Assembly: GCF_002154575.1 (NCBI RefSeq)
Contig: NZ_MUBA01000065.1
Location: 1-63,766 of the forward strand
Source: Streptomyces bobili
GTDB taxonomy: Bacteria > Actinomycetota > Actinomycetes > Streptomycetales > Streptomycetaceae
Direction: 5' to 3'
DNA: 63,766 nucleotides
The position numbers were made by a program, and so were the translations under genes. Below the pieces are notes generated by a model. It saw only the letters and a program-made list of their open reading frames with translations. It did no database searches and was not told the DNA's origin. Shown piece by piece: positions 25,388-35,304 of this stretch; the first letter of the stretch is position 1; every line of letters starts with the position of its first letter.

Positions 25388-27042
25388 CCTCGATCTTTCG
25401 TGGCGGTCCGTCGGTTCCGGCGGGCCGTTTCGGCTTGTGCGGGTGATGTGGGCAGGCTGGTGGCCCGGCTTCGCGTCGGGTGTGCGCCGGGTTCCACGGC
25501 TCCGGGAGTGAAGCTTACTCGTCGGGACAGGCCGTCGCTGCTGGTCAGCCGGGGTTCGGCAGGGCTTGCAGGCGGTCGAACGCGGCCGTGATCACGTCGG
25601 TCAGGGCCAGTGGAGGGCGAGCCGGAGGTAGCGGCGGCGTCCGGTGGTGACGAGCTGGGCGGCCGCGGAGAGCAACCGCAGCCGCAGGCGCTTTGGGCTC
25701 CCAGCGGCGGGCCAGCCCGGTGAGGGCCAGCATGGGCATCCAGGCCAGCAGGTCGAGCGCGAGCTGGACGATCTCCAGCCAGACCTGGTTCTGCGCGGCC
25801 TGGTGCAGGGGGAGGTTGCGCAGGCCGGTGCCGCGGGCGGCGCGGATGCGGTCCTCCGCCCGGGCGCGCCGGCGGTGCCGCAGCTCCAACTGGGCGATCG
25901 GGGTGCCGGTGGTGTTGGTGGCCAAGCAGGTCAGCCGCATCCCGTCGGCGTCCGTGAAGCGCAACTGGGCGCCGGGGTGCGGCCGTTCCTTGCGGACGAT
26001 CAGCCGCATCCCCTTCGGCCAGCCCTCCAGGACGTCACCGGAGAGTTCGGCAACCCAGGCGCCGTCGCGGACCTCGCCGTCCGGTTCGATGGCGGGGGTC
26101 CAGGTCGAGGCCGGGATCAGGAGCACGGCCTAGTGAATCGCGTCGGTGATGGTCATCCCGACCGAGTAGGACAGCCATCGGCCGCGTGCGGTGATCCAGG
26201 TGAGGAACTTGTGGGTGCCCCCGCCGGAGTCGGTGCGGATCAGCGTGCGCCGTCCGCGCCGGTACTTCCTCGGAAGCTGGTCCAGCGCCAGGCGGGCGGC
26301 CTCGACGTGGTCGGCGGCGGTGTTGCTGCCCGCGTTCCCCGGCCGCAGCAGGCCGGCGACCGGTTCCCCGGAGCCCTCTCGGCCGTGGTCGACGAACGCG
26401 AACAGCGGGTGGTGACCGAAGGTCTTCTTCCAGGTCTTGGTGGCGTGCTCCTTCTCGGAGTGCGCCAGGACCAGCACGCCGTCGATGTCCACGATCACCT
26501 CGTCGCCCGCGTCGGGGCGCCGCGGTGCCGGCCAACCGCCAGACCCGCTCGCGGACTTCGGCCCGTACGCGCCGGATCGCCGCGAGCGCCCGCGGCCCGG
26601 TGGTGGCCAGGGTGTCGACCAGGCGGGAGACGGTCGGGTCGGAGGCCACCGGCCCGAACACGGCGGGCTCGGCCGAAGCATCGCGACATCGGCCAGGCAG
26701 CCCCCGCCCAGGGCCACGGCGAGTGCGACATCCAGCAGGATCTTGCCCGGATCGTGGACCGCCCTGGGCTTGCGCCACGGCGCGAGCGCGTCGGACATCG
26801 CGGCGTCGAGTCCTGACCTGCGGGCCGTCTCCACCAGCAACACCCCGCCGGCCTGGGAAACCACCCCGCAACGCCACCCGAGACCCGGACACGCGGGTAC
26901 AACCCGCTACGTTGACTCACCTGGGAAGTGCCTCCGACAGTGGCAGGAACAAGGACCTCGACAATCCTCATTCTTGCTGGTCAGAAGCACTTTCTGCTTT
27001 CCTGACCACCCGTCGGACAGCCCGCCTCATGAAAGCGCGAGG
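25388..27042 (-). mobile_element. IS1380-family element, copy 2 (full length, inactivated)
   Basis: Both ends are visible. CCTCGATCTTTCGTG at 25388 mirrors the far end CATGAAAGCGCGAGG at 27028-27042, with TTAG and TTAA flanking, close to a 4-base target duplication. The transposase (about 26937-25545, minus) keeps VIVDIDGVLVLAHSEKEHA, TLIRTDSGGGTHKFLTW and the C-terminal NQVWLEIVQLALDLLAWMPM missing from copy 1. It is broken by an in-frame TAG at 26130-26132 (Q to stop after MTITDAIH) and by frame changes near 26518, 26680 and 26870. It lies in the same orientation as copy 1 across the two-gene cargo. Confidence 0.8.
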
Positions 27043-27787
27043 TTAAGAGCGTGTGGATGGCTTGTACGACGGTGCTGATACGCCGGGTTGAACATCGGGC
27101 TCGCCGTAACAGTCGCCAGGACTTCGGCTGTGCGAAGGCGCGTTCGCCGGGAGCCCGCAGCCGGGCGTGGTCGCGGTTGAACTGCTGGTAGTGCTCGGGC
27201 TGTTCGTGGTGGTGGTAGTAGGGGGTACGGACGGTGGCGCCGGCACCCTGGTAGGCCCGGTCGGCGAGCACGAGGATCTGCCGGGTCAGGCACGCTTGGA
27301 GGATGCCGTGGGCGCGGGCCGCGGTGAGGTCGTGGGTCCGTCCCGGTGTCGCGCGTGAGAACCACAGTGGTGTGCCGTCCGGGGCTGCGATGACCTGTAC
27401 GTTCATGCCGTGCTGCTTGTGTTTCTGCGAGTAGTACGGCTCGTCCGCCTTGATGCGGTCGGTCGGGATGAGCGTCCCGTCGACGATGACGAAGTCCCCC
27501 TCGCCCAGGCCCACCAGGGCCTCGTGCAGGCCCGGCGCCCAGGCGGCCAGGACTTCGAGCGTCTCGTCGACGTAGCGCCATGCCGTCGCCTCCGACACCC
27601 CGAACCCGGCGCCGACCTGTGCGAACGTCTCGTTCTTCCGCAAGTGAGCCAATGTGAGCAGGGCTTGCTTGAAGCAGCTCAACTTCCGCCACGGCGAGCG
27701 AAGTTCACGCCTTCGGGTGTAGATGAGCCAGGAGACATGCTCGACCAGCTCGTGCGGGCCGTCGAGCGTGGAAGGATACGGAACCAA
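27043..27787 (-). mobile_element. IS5-family transposase interrupted at its 3' end by IS1380
   Basis: A transposase of the HTH plus DDE_4 type starts at TTG 27787 (MVPYPSTLDGPHELVEHVSW). It has the HTH region ETFAQVGAGFGVSEATAWRY and an intact DDE set: VDGTLIPTDRI (Asp), LADRAYQGAG (Asp), APGERAFAQPKSWRLLRR (Glu). The final residues LLTS then run into the terminal repeat of IS1380 copy 2, so the true C-terminus was displaced by that insertion at TTAA. It may have been functional before the insertion. Confidence 0.75.
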
Positions 27788-28019
27788 CGAAGCCCCCGGC
27801 CGTCGGCGTGTTGAGTGAGATCACCACACCAACGACGAGGGGCTTCGCCACGTCACCCCACCTGACCAGCTTGTTTCACTCCTCAGACCCAGGATGAAAG
27901 AGGTTTACTGAGCTTCTTCGAGTTGGCCACCGATCGGGTGATGGGCCGTGAAGCGCGAGCGAGCCCCGGGCCGTTGATCGAGATGTCTGACGTCTCCATC
28001 ACGATGCTCGGGGGCCTCG
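27788..28019. other. Junction between two opposed IS5 elements
   Basis: This stretch contains the two 5' ends of the divergently oriented IS5 elements. Both transposase genes are preceded by a similar GGGGGC(T/C)TCGTTGGT block in which TTG is the start codon. No other gene is seen. Confidence 0.45.
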
Positions 28020-28694
28020 TTGGTCGTCCATCGTGCCGCACTCGACCTTCCGCATGCCCTCGTGGGGTGCGTCACCATGCCGACGCCGATCATCACTCGT
28101 GAGGGCGACCGACGCCGCAAGCTCCGCCCGTCCCAGCGCGCGATGGTGGCACTGGTGTATCTGCGCGAACACGCCACTCTCGCGAGGATCGCCGCTGGAT
28201 TCGGGATCAGCGAGTCCACTGCCCACGCCTGCACCAGCGCGGTCGTCGACCTGCTCGCCGAACGTGCACCGGGCCTGTTGAAGACGCTGTGCGAGCACGA
28301 ACCCGACTTCGTCGTGCTCAACGGCACCCTCGCCGACTGCGACCGGGTCGGCGACGGCCGGGCCGACCACTCCCCCAAACACGGGCGCCAAGGTGTGAAC
28401 GTGCAGGTGGTCACGGACCCTGGCGGCCGACTGCTGTGGCTCTCGCCCGCCCTGCCGGGCCGTACCCATGACCTGACCGCCGCCCGCACCCACCGGATCA
28501 TCCGGATCTGTGAGCGCCAGGGCGTTCCCCTCATGGCGGATCTCGCCTACCAAGGCCGTGGCCCCTGGCTGACCACGGGCATCAAACCCAGGCCCCTGCA
28601 GGAACTCACCCCCACCGAGAAGACCGTCAACCGGGCCCTCGCCGCGGCACGGGCACCGGTTGAACGAGTCGTCGTCCCCTTGAGGGCAAGGTGA
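28020..28694 (+). pseudogene. IS5-family transposase, truncated, catalytic Asp lost
   Basis: From TTG 28020 the protein reads [20 protein letters not shown] with HTH region [17 protein letters not shown]. The first catalytic Asp is replaced by Asn in [17 protein letters not shown], where relatives have DGTL. The second Asp survives in [11 protein letters not shown] and the Glu in APVER. The gene ends after [11 protein letters not shown], about 35 residues short, directly before the redox operon. It is therefore inactive on two counts. Confidence 0.75.
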
Positions 28695-28710
28695 CGCGGT
28701 GGTGAGCGCG

Positions 28711-29253
28711 TCAGGCGGCGTAGGAGGCAAGCAGTTCGTTGTACTGCTTGGCGGCTGTGGCCAGGTCCTCGTCGGAGAGGCCGAAGGCAGTGCCGTACAC
28801 CTTGACCATCGGCTGCTGCACGTCGAACTGGCACAGCCGCAGGGTCGCGTGCCAGTTGCTGAGGAGGGTCTCGATCGTGGCCTTGTTCGCGCCTTCGGGG
28901 GTGTAGTGCTCCCCGGGGACGCCGGTGGTGACGGCGACGACGGCCTTCTTGCCGGCCAGTTGCGAGGGAGAGCCGTCCATGGTGAAGGCCCAGCCGAGGG
29001 TGAAAACCTTGTCCTGCCACTGCTTGAACAGCGGGGTGGTGTTGTACCAGAACACCGGGTGCTGGAAGACGATCACATCGTGGTCGGCCAGCAGCGCCTG
29101 CTCTGCGGCGACGTCGATCCGGAAGTCGGGGTAGGTGGTATAGAGGTCGTGCACGGTGACGTGGGCCAGATCGCGGACGGCGTCCACGAGCGCCGCGTTG
29201 GCCTTCGACCGGGACAGGTCGGGGTGGCCTACGACAAGAAGAACCTTGGGCAT
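28711..29253 (-). CDS. NAD(P)H-dependent FMN quinone reductase (flavodoxin-2 fold)
   Basis: A 180-residue protein of the NQO1/KefF/MdaB type. It has the phosphate-binding opening KVLLVVGHPDLSRSKANAAL, HDVIVFQHPVFWYNTTPLFK, VFTLGWAFTMDGSPSQLAGK and VAVTTGVPGEHYTPEG. It reduces quinones or similar electrophiles by two electrons with NAD(P)H. The ATG at 29253 starts exactly at the first beta-strand. It is the last gene in the minus-strand redox cluster (28711-32559), facing the broken IS5. Confidence 0.87.
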   Translation of the reverse strand: MPKVLLVVGHPDLSRSKANAALVDAVRDLAHVTVHDLYTTYPDFRIDVAAEQALLADHDVIVFQHPVFWYNTTPLFKQWQDKVFTLGWAFTMDGSPSQLAGKKAVVAVTTGVPGEHYTPEGANKATIETLLSNWHATLRLCQFDVQQPMVKVYGTAFGLSDEDLATAAKQYNELLASYAA

Positions 29254-29288
29254 GATGAGAAACCTTTTCAGTGATAAGGGATCAGTGA

Positions 29289-30269
<981 letters not shown>

Positions 30270-30453
30270 CAGGTACTCCTTGTCGTGGCGGCCGTCAGGC
30301 CCGGTGGGCGGTCGCGATGAATGCGGTGCGCCACCGGTCGGCACGCATGGGACTGTGGGTTGTGTGTTGCTCAGGGCGCAGGGTTGACGTATGCCCGACC
30401 GGTGTGCCGGTGACAGGCGGTGAGGATCCGTGGGCTGAGTCGGCTGGGCCGGG

Positions 30454-30936
30454 TCAGTGCTCCTTGACCGCCGGCTCCAGAACGAAGACCGGGATCTCTC
30501 GGTCCGTGTTCCTCTGGTATTCGGCATAGGGCGGGAACACCTTGACGGCTCGGGCCCACCACACGGCCTTCTCGTCCCCGGCCACCTCGCGTGCCAGCAT
30601 GTCCTGGCGAGCCGGGCCGTCCTGGAGCTCGACGCGGGGGTCTGCCACCGCGTTGTGGTACCAGACCGGGTCCTTGGGGGCTCCTCCGGCGGAGGCGACC
30701 ACGGCGTAGTTGCCGTCGTGCTCCACCCGGATGAGCGGGGACTTGCGGATCTTGCCGCTCTTCGCGCCCAGCGTGGTCAGGATGACGACGGGGACGTCCT
30801 CCAGTTCCTCGTCTTCTTCCCGTGTCACCAGGACACCCAGCGTCGTTCCTTGCGTACCGCCGGAGCTTTCGTACAGCTCGACCTGGTCACCCACGAACCG
30901 CGCCGTGCTCGGCTCGTACTCGCCTTTCAGAGGCAT
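30454..30936 (-). CDS. F420-type nitroreductase family protein (Ddn-like)
   Basis: A 160-residue split-barrel protein of the deazaflavin-dependent nitroreductase family. The family motifs are [49 protein letters not shown] and [20 protein letters not shown]. It is expected to use F420H2 to reduce a small substrate. GAGAGGG lies 6 bases before the ATG at 30936. It follows the SDR gene by 10 bases and is part of the same operon. Confidence 0.88.
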   Translation of the reverse strand: MPLKGEYEPSTARFVGDQVELYESSGGTQGTTLGVLVTREEDEELEDVPVVILTTLGAKSGKIRKSPLIRVEHDGNYAVVASAGGAPKDPVWYHNAVADPRVELQDGPARQDMLAREVAGDEKAVWWARAVKVFPPYAEYQRNTDREIPVFVLEPAVKEH

Positions 30937-30946
30937 GGTGTCCCTC

Positions 30947-31792
30947 TCAGACGGTGGTGTCGTCGTGGGCGAGGCTGTCGCCCAGTTCTCGAGAGGCTTC
31001 GGCCTGGGCGAGCAGTTCCTTCGCCTTGGCCTCGGCGGCCTCGATTGCATCCGTGCCGGCGACAAAACGCTGCAACGGCTTGTCCTGGTCGGCGATGGTG
31101 AGCAGGGCGCGGGCGAGCTTGGCGGGGTCGCCGGGCTGCTTGCCGTTCATGCCCTTCATGCCCTCGATCCGCGGGGCGGTGCGCGGGGCGTAGTCGTCGA
31201 TCGACAGCTCGGGCCAGTTGGTGGAGCCGTCCACGAGGAGTTCGGTGCGGAAGTAGCCGGGCTCCACGATGGTGGTGTGGATGCCGTACGGCTCGACGTC
31301 GTAGCGCAGGGACTCCATCCAGCCCTCTTCCGCGAACTTGGAGGCGGCGTAGGCGGAGGTGAACTCCATGCCGACCAGGCCTGCGGTCGAGGTGATGGTG
31401 ATGACGTGCCCGGCGCGCTGCCTGCGCATGATCGGCAGGACGGCGCGGGTGACGTTCATCGGGCCGAAGAGGTTGGTCTCGAACTGCCGGCGCATCTGCG
31501 CGGGCGAGATCTCCTCGAAGTAGCCGGTGAACAGGTTCCCGGCGTTGTTGATCAGGACGTCGATGCGGCCGAAGCGGTCGACGGCGGCCAGCGCAGCGCC
31601 CTCGGCATCATCCGGGCTCGTGACGTCCAGCTTGGTGACCAGCAGGTTGACCTGCGGCCCGCCCAGACTCTTCTCGACCTCCTCGGGGCGGCGGCCGGTG
31701 GCGACGACCTGGTGACCGGCGGCCAAGGCCTCGCGGGCGATGTCCGTGCCCAGCCCGCGTCCGGCACCGGTGACGAGAATGACCTTGCTCAT
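30947..31792 (-). CDS. Short-chain dehydrogenase/reductase
   Basis: A 281-residue classical SDR. It has TGAGRGLG (NADP site), [11 protein letters not shown], catalytic Ser in [10 protein letters not shown] and YAASK (Tyr and Lys). The longer C-terminal tail ([20 protein letters not shown]) is typical of this subfamily. The ATG at 31792 is preceded by AAAGGAAA; an ATG 33 bases upstream is less likely. It leads into the F420 nitroreductase gene. The substrate is not readable. Confidence 0.9.
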   Translation of the reverse strand: MSKVILVTGAGRGLGTDIAREALAAGHQVVATGRRPEEVEKSLGGPQVNLLVTKLDVTSPDDAEGAALAAVDRFGRIDVLINNAGNLFTGYFEEISPAQMRRQFETNLFGPMNVTRAVLPIMRRQRAGHVITITSTAGLVGMEFTSAYAASKFAEEGWMESLRYDVEPYGIHTTIVEPGYFRTELLVDGSTNWPELSIDDYAPRTAPRIEGMKGMNGKQPGDPAKLARALLTIADQDKPLQRFVAGTDAIEAAEAKAKELLAQAEASRELGDSLAHDDTTV

Positions 31793-31986
31793 AAGAGATT
31801 TCCTTTCAGGCGCCGTATCCGGCATCTGGTGTGTGCGATGGTGATACGTCGTGCCTTCCCGTCGGCCGACCGGGTGAGGAACGGCCGAGCTGGCCGGACG
31901 GGCCGGACTGCGTCAGCCTTGTTCGGTGGGCATGATCCGCAGCTCGGCCATGGAGGCGTGGCGGGGCCGCGTACCGCGCTGCGCTG

Positions 31987-32559
31987 CTATGCGGCGGGGA
32001 CGGCGCCCATCTGCCGAAGGATGCCGAGCATGTCGAGCTGGGCACGCTCCTCGACGATCTTGCCGTGGGAGAGGCGGTAGAACGCCATGCTCTCCGAGCG
32101 GATCGCCCTGCCCGTGGCCTCGACTCCGGCGAAGGGCCCCTCGTGGGTGCCCGTCATGGTGTAGCGGACGGCCACGGTGTCACCCTCGGCCCGCATGTCC
32201 TGCACCGTCCACTTCAGGTCGGGGAACGCCCGCAGGTTGGCCGCGACGATGCCGAGATAGGTGTCCCGGCCCTGCCACGTCTGGCCACCGGAGTGCACGA
32301 CGATGTCCGGGCTGACGAACTCGCTCGCCAGGGCGGGGTTGCGACCGGGCAGATACTCACTGGTGTAGCGCTCCATGACGCGCTTGTTCACCTGAGCGGT
32401 GCCGTGGTTCCAGGAGACGGATTCCGCCGTGGCGCGAGACGGCGACCCGGAACCGGTGTTGCCGTCGGCCGTATCGGCCGCGGCTCCTGTTCCGAAGGCC
32501 GCGAGGCTCAGCGCTCCCAGCGTGGTGACTACGAGGGCCGGCCTCGTGTATCGACGCAT
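31987..32559 (-). CDS. Secreted SnoaL-like ester cyclase family protein
   Basis: A 190-residue protein with a signal peptide (MRRYTRPALVVTTLGALSLA, cleavage near AAA/DT). A SnoaL-like domain follows: VMERYTSEYLPGRNPALASE, DIVVHSGGQTWQGRDTYLGI, AFPDLKWTVQDMRAEGDTVA. AAGGA lies 5-6 bases before the ATG at 32559. It is the first gene of the minus-strand cluster and diverges from the XRE regulator. Export is unusual for this family, and the substrate is unknown. Confidence 0.8.
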   Translation of the reverse strand: MRRYTRPALVVTTLGALSLAAFGTGAAADTADGNTGSGSPSRATAESVSWNHGTAQVNKRVMERYTSEYLPGRNPALASEFVSPDIVVHSGGQTWQGRDTYLGIVAANLRAFPDLKWTVQDMRAEGDTVAVRYTMTGTHEGPFAGVEATGRAIRSESMAFYRLSHGKIVEERAQLDMLGILRQMGAVPAA

Positions 32560-32702
32560 GATCGTCCTTATGACTCCGGTGATCACGGCGCCGGCGGCGC
32601 CGCGAAGGGTCTGGACACAGGCGGCACAAGCACCGCCGTATCCGGGCCGTTCACGCCGTCGTGGGACGGCGCACCACCAACAAAACCGCTTGTCACGGGA
32701 GT

Positions 32703-32744
32703 GTGGGAGTCCCTGATGAGGGGGTCACTGACAGGGACCCCCAC
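32703..32744. promoter_or_regulatory. Long inverted repeat upstream of XRE gene
   Basis: GTGGGAGTCCCTG and CAGGGACCCCCAC are 13-base arms with one mismatch, 16 bases apart. They sit in the divergent promoter region between the SnoaL-led redox operon and the XRE gene. This is the probable operator of that regulator. Confidence 0.5.
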
Positions 32745-32774
32745 GCGTGAGGAAGCGCTCGTAGAGTGGAGCAC

Positions 32775-33716
32775 ATGCCAGGAATAAACGCCCCTTTTGG
32801 CCCTGATCGGGACATTCGTGATGATTTCCGCGCGCAGATCCGGGAATTCCTCGGCACCCGACGGGCCAGGGTCACCCCCGAGCAGGCAGGACTGCCCCTG
32901 TACGGCGGAGAGCGCCGACGGGTCACCGGGCTGCGCCGCGAGGAGGTCGCCCTCCTCGCGGGCATCTCCAGCGAGTACTACACCCGGCTGGAGCGCGGCA
33001 ACGCCACCGGCGTCTCCGAGAGCGTCATCGACGGCATCGCGCAAGCTCTGCAGCTCGACGAAGCCGAACGAATCCACCTGAACGACCTCCTGCACGGCGC
33101 CGGCACCACCCGCCCGCCCCGCCGTCGGCCTGCCCAGCAGCGCATCCGGCCCGCGGTACAGCGCGTCCTCGACTCCATGACCGGCACACCCGCCTTCATC
33201 CTCAACGGACGCGGGGACATCCTGGCCGCCAACCACCTCGGACGCGCCCTGTTCACCCCGGTCTACGCCGACCCGGCGCGGCCTCCCAACAACGCCCGGT
33301 TCATCTTCCTCAACGCGCACGCGACCGAGTTCTTCCGCGACTGGGACCAGGTCGCAGGCGACGCCGTCGCCATGCTGCGCGCCGAGGCCGGCCGCGATCT
33401 CTACGACCGGCGGCTGACGGACCTGATCGGCGAACTGTCCACCCGCAGCGAGGAATTCCGCCACCGCTGGGCCGCCCACAACGTCCGGATGCACACCACC
33501 GGCGTGAAGCTTCTGCACCACCCGGTCGTCGGCGACCTCGACCTACCGTTCGAGACCTTTCCGGTGGGCGGTGCCCCCAGCCAGTTCCTTCTCACCTACA
33601 CCGCCGAGCCCTCATCACCCTCGCAGGACGCCCTCAACCTGCTGGACAGCTGGGCCGCGACCAGCGACGAGATCGAACGGTCCACGCCGGCCGACGATTC
33701 CGAGCCGGCCGACTGA
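32775..33716 (+). CDS. XRE-family regulator with MmyB-like ligand domain
   Basis: A 313-residue regulator. The N-terminal HTH (about residues 10-85) has the family signature YGGERRRVTGLRREEVALLA and GISSEYYTRLERGNATGVSE. The C-terminal MmyB-type PAS-like domain includes PAFILNGRGDILAANHLGRA and FRHRWAAHNVRMHTTGVKLL. These regulators often control a neighbouring SDR or reductase. I choose the ATG at 32775. TAGAGT at 32762-32767 ends seven bases before it, suggesting a leaderless mRNA; a GTG at 32766 is an alternative. Confidence 0.88.
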   Translation: MPGINAPFGPDRDIRDDFRAQIREFLGTRRARVTPEQAGLPLYGGERRRVTGLRREEVALLAGISSEYYTRLERGNATGVSESVIDGIAQALQLDEAERIHLNDLLHGAGTTRPPRRRPAQQRIRPAVQRVLDSMTGTPAFILNGRGDILAANHLGRALFTPVYADPARPPNNARFIFLNAHATEFFRDWDQVAGDAVAMLRAEAGRDLYDRRLTDLIGELSTRSEEFRHRWAAHNVRMHTTGVKLLHHPVVGDLDLPFETFPVGGAPSQFLLTYTAEPSSPSQDALNLLDSWAATSDEIERSTPADDSEPAD

Positions 33717-33728
33717 TCGAGCGATCAG
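33713..33728 (+). terminator. Short palindrome over the XRE stop codon
   Basis: CTGATCGAGCGATCAG has 7-base perfect arms and spans the TGA of the XRE gene. It could act as a weak terminator. Confidence 0.35.
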
Positions 33729-33916
33729 TAGAACTGCAGGGTCCGTAGTGATCGGGGCGACTGCTTCTTGCGCGGACGCGGCAGGCCCTGAGTTAGCGGC
33801 AAACCGGCAGGCTGCCCTTGGTTGAGACTGAGGAGCGCGCCACCGACGACTTGGAGGGCATCACCGGTGCGTCCGTCGGCCGGCGATCCGCCTGTTCGGC
33901 GACGACGTCTTTCCGA

Positions 33917-34096
33917 GTGAACCGACCGCTGCTGTTCCTCGACGTGGACGGGCCACTCAACCCTTACGCGGCCAAGCCGGAGAGGCGTCCCGACGGCTAC
34001 ACCACACTCAGAGTTCCCCGCAGCGACGCCCACGAGGACGACAGGGGCCTCTCGTCCCGACGGCGGCCCCTGCGTGTCTGGCTCAACCCGGACTGA
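33917..34096 (+). pseudogene. HAD-like hydrolase N-terminal fragment
   Basis: A GTG at 33917 opens NRPLLFLDVDGPLNPYAAKP, HAD motif I of a common Streptomyces hydrolase family. GYTTLRVPRS follows, and after an apparent deletion PLRVWLNPD and a stop. All later HAD motifs are missing. The preceding bases have no coding similarity. It is a dead stump. Confidence 0.6.
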
Positions 34097-34347
34097 GTTT
34101 CCGGTGTCGCGACGGCTGGCACGGCGCCTCGACGCGTTGTCAGACCACCGAGGTAGGCCCGGTAGGAGACGTGGCCCTCCGCCTTTCGAGGCACCGCACG
34201 GGCCGCCTGCCGGGCGGCCTCCTTATGGTTGGTGACCTTCGGACCCCCACCCGGGCTCACACTCGCCGCCCCGCCCTCTCGGCCGGAAGTGACGGAGTAG
34301 ACGTTTAATCGGATGTGCGTGCGGCGCGGGGTTGCTAGGTTCACTGT

Positions 34348-35079
34348 GTGCCGAAGTTGAATCAGATCATCGCAGTCGAAAAGGGCGTCAAGTCCAAGGC
34401 TCTTCAGGAGCTCACCCAGGCTCACCAGGACGTGCAGAAGCCCGCTCTGCTGGCCGGCATCTCCCGGACTTATCAGCCCAAGGACGAGGAGGGCGAGCAG
34501 TTGCCGCCCGAGTCCACGCGGGTGCAGATCAAGGCCGAGGACGCTCTGCGGGCGACCGCCGGGACGCTGACGCGGCTCTTCGACGTGACCGCGACGAAGG
34601 ACTGGGCGAACCGGTCCGCGGTCGCGGACGTGGTGGTCGACGGTGCGGTGCTGCTGCCCCAGGTGCCCGTCCCGTACCTGTTGTTCCTGGAGAAGCAACT
34701 CACCGACCTGCACACGTTCGTGCGCAAGCTGCCAGTGCTCGACGCCTCGGAGTCGTGGAACCTGGACCCCTCGACGGACTCGTGGAAGACGGACCCGGTG
34801 CGGACCATCCGCACGAAGAAGGTTCCGCGCAACCACGTGAAGGCTGAGGCCACGGAGAAGCACCCGGCGCAGGTCGAGGTGTACTACGAGGACGTCCCGG
34901 TCGGCTACTGGACCACGGTGAAGTTCTCCGGCGCGCTGCCGGCCCGGCGGGTCAACGAGCTCCTCGACCGCGTCGAAAAGCTCCAGCAGTCCGTCAAGTT
35001 CGCTCGCGAGGAGGCGAACAACACAGAGGTCACCGACCAGCGGGTCGGCGACGCGGTATTCGGCTACCTCTTCCGGTAG
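34348..35079 (+). CDS. Conserved actinobacterial protein of unknown function (DUF7873-like)
   Basis: A 243-residue cytoplasmic protein that I recall only as an uncharacterised conserved family, annotated as DUF7873 if memory is right. Features are LNQIIAVEKGVKSKALQELT, LAGISRTYQPKDEEGEQLPP, FLEKQLTDLHTFVRKLPVLD, DPVRTIRTKKVPRNHVKAEA and a C-terminal coiled-coil-like helix (VNELLDRVEKLQQSVKFARE). There is no enzyme motif. The start is GTG 34348. TAGGTT at 34336-34341 ends six bases before it, so the mRNA is probably leaderless. A hairpin and two permuted tRNA-like sequences follow immediately, and one terminator closes the unit, so protein and RNAs may work together. Confidence 0.75.
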   Translation: MPKLNQIIAVEKGVKSKALQELTQAHQDVQKPALLAGISRTYQPKDEEGEQLPPESTRVQIKAEDALRATAGTLTRLFDVTATKDWANRSAVADVVVDGAVLLPQVPVPYLLFLEKQLTDLHTFVRKLPVLDASESWNLDPSTDSWKTDPVRTIRTKKVPRNHVKAEATEKHPAQVEVYYEDVPVGYWTTVKFSGALPARRVNELLDRVEKLQQSVKFAREEANNTEVTDQRVGDAVFGYLFR

Positions 35080-35090
35080 CCCCACACACG

Positions 35091-35111
35091 CCCTCCGTCG
35101 CGAGCGGAGGG
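35091..35111 (+). terminator. Hairpin between the DUF gene and the tRNA-like pair
   Basis: CCCTCCG and CGGAGGG form a 7-base-pair stem with a TCGCGAG loop, starting 11 bases after the stop codon. It could attenuate transcription, or serve as a processing site separating the mRNA from the RNA part. Confidence 0.5.
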
Positions 35112-35154
35112 TGCGCGATGAGCGCAAGCTGAAACTGATGTTGAAGCTGATGAA

Positions 35155-35231
35155 GGGGTGTCAGTTGGGGGTTCGAATCCCTCTCCCCGCACCACGTGCG
35201 GGGGTGGCCCAAGCCTGGCAGAGGCGGCCCC
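35155..35231 (+). tRNA. Circularly permuted tRNA-like gene X (3' half before 5' half)
   Basis: Read in permuted order, this is a full cloverleaf. The 3' half comes first: anticodon-stem strand GGGGT (35155-35159), variable GTCAGTT, T stem GGGGG, T loop TTCGAAT, CCCTC, acceptor strand TCCCCGC (35184-35190), discriminator A and CCA (35192-35194). After a 3-base spacer CGT comes the 5' half: acceptor GCGGGGG (35198-35204), T8, D stem GCC/GGC with GG and A21 in the loop, then anticodon strand GCCCC (35227-35231). All 20 stem pairs form, three as G-U. The anticodon loop is split between the two outer ends, GTGAAAC... and ...GATGAA. Joining could give GAG (Leu), GAA (Phe) or GTG (His). In linear RNA the acceptor end is a small closed loop. 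Confidence 0.6.
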
Positions 35232-35304
35232 GTGAAACTCAGATTCTCGCTCCAGTCTCCGTATTCGCCGCCGAACACCGGATCGACCGAGCGTGGGCGA
35301 ACAT

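Noticed and set aside
34144..34320. Minus-strand peptide with HKEAARQAARAVPRKAEGHV
   Set aside because: Looks slightly coding but has no clear start, and its frame extends antisense to the unknown-function gene; not supportable.
35103..35193. Reading 35103-35193 as one continuous tRNA
   Set aside because: GCGGAGG pairs poorly with TCCCCGC and belongs to the hairpin at 35091-35111; no anticodon arm can be drawn. The downstream GCGGGGG pairs fully instead.
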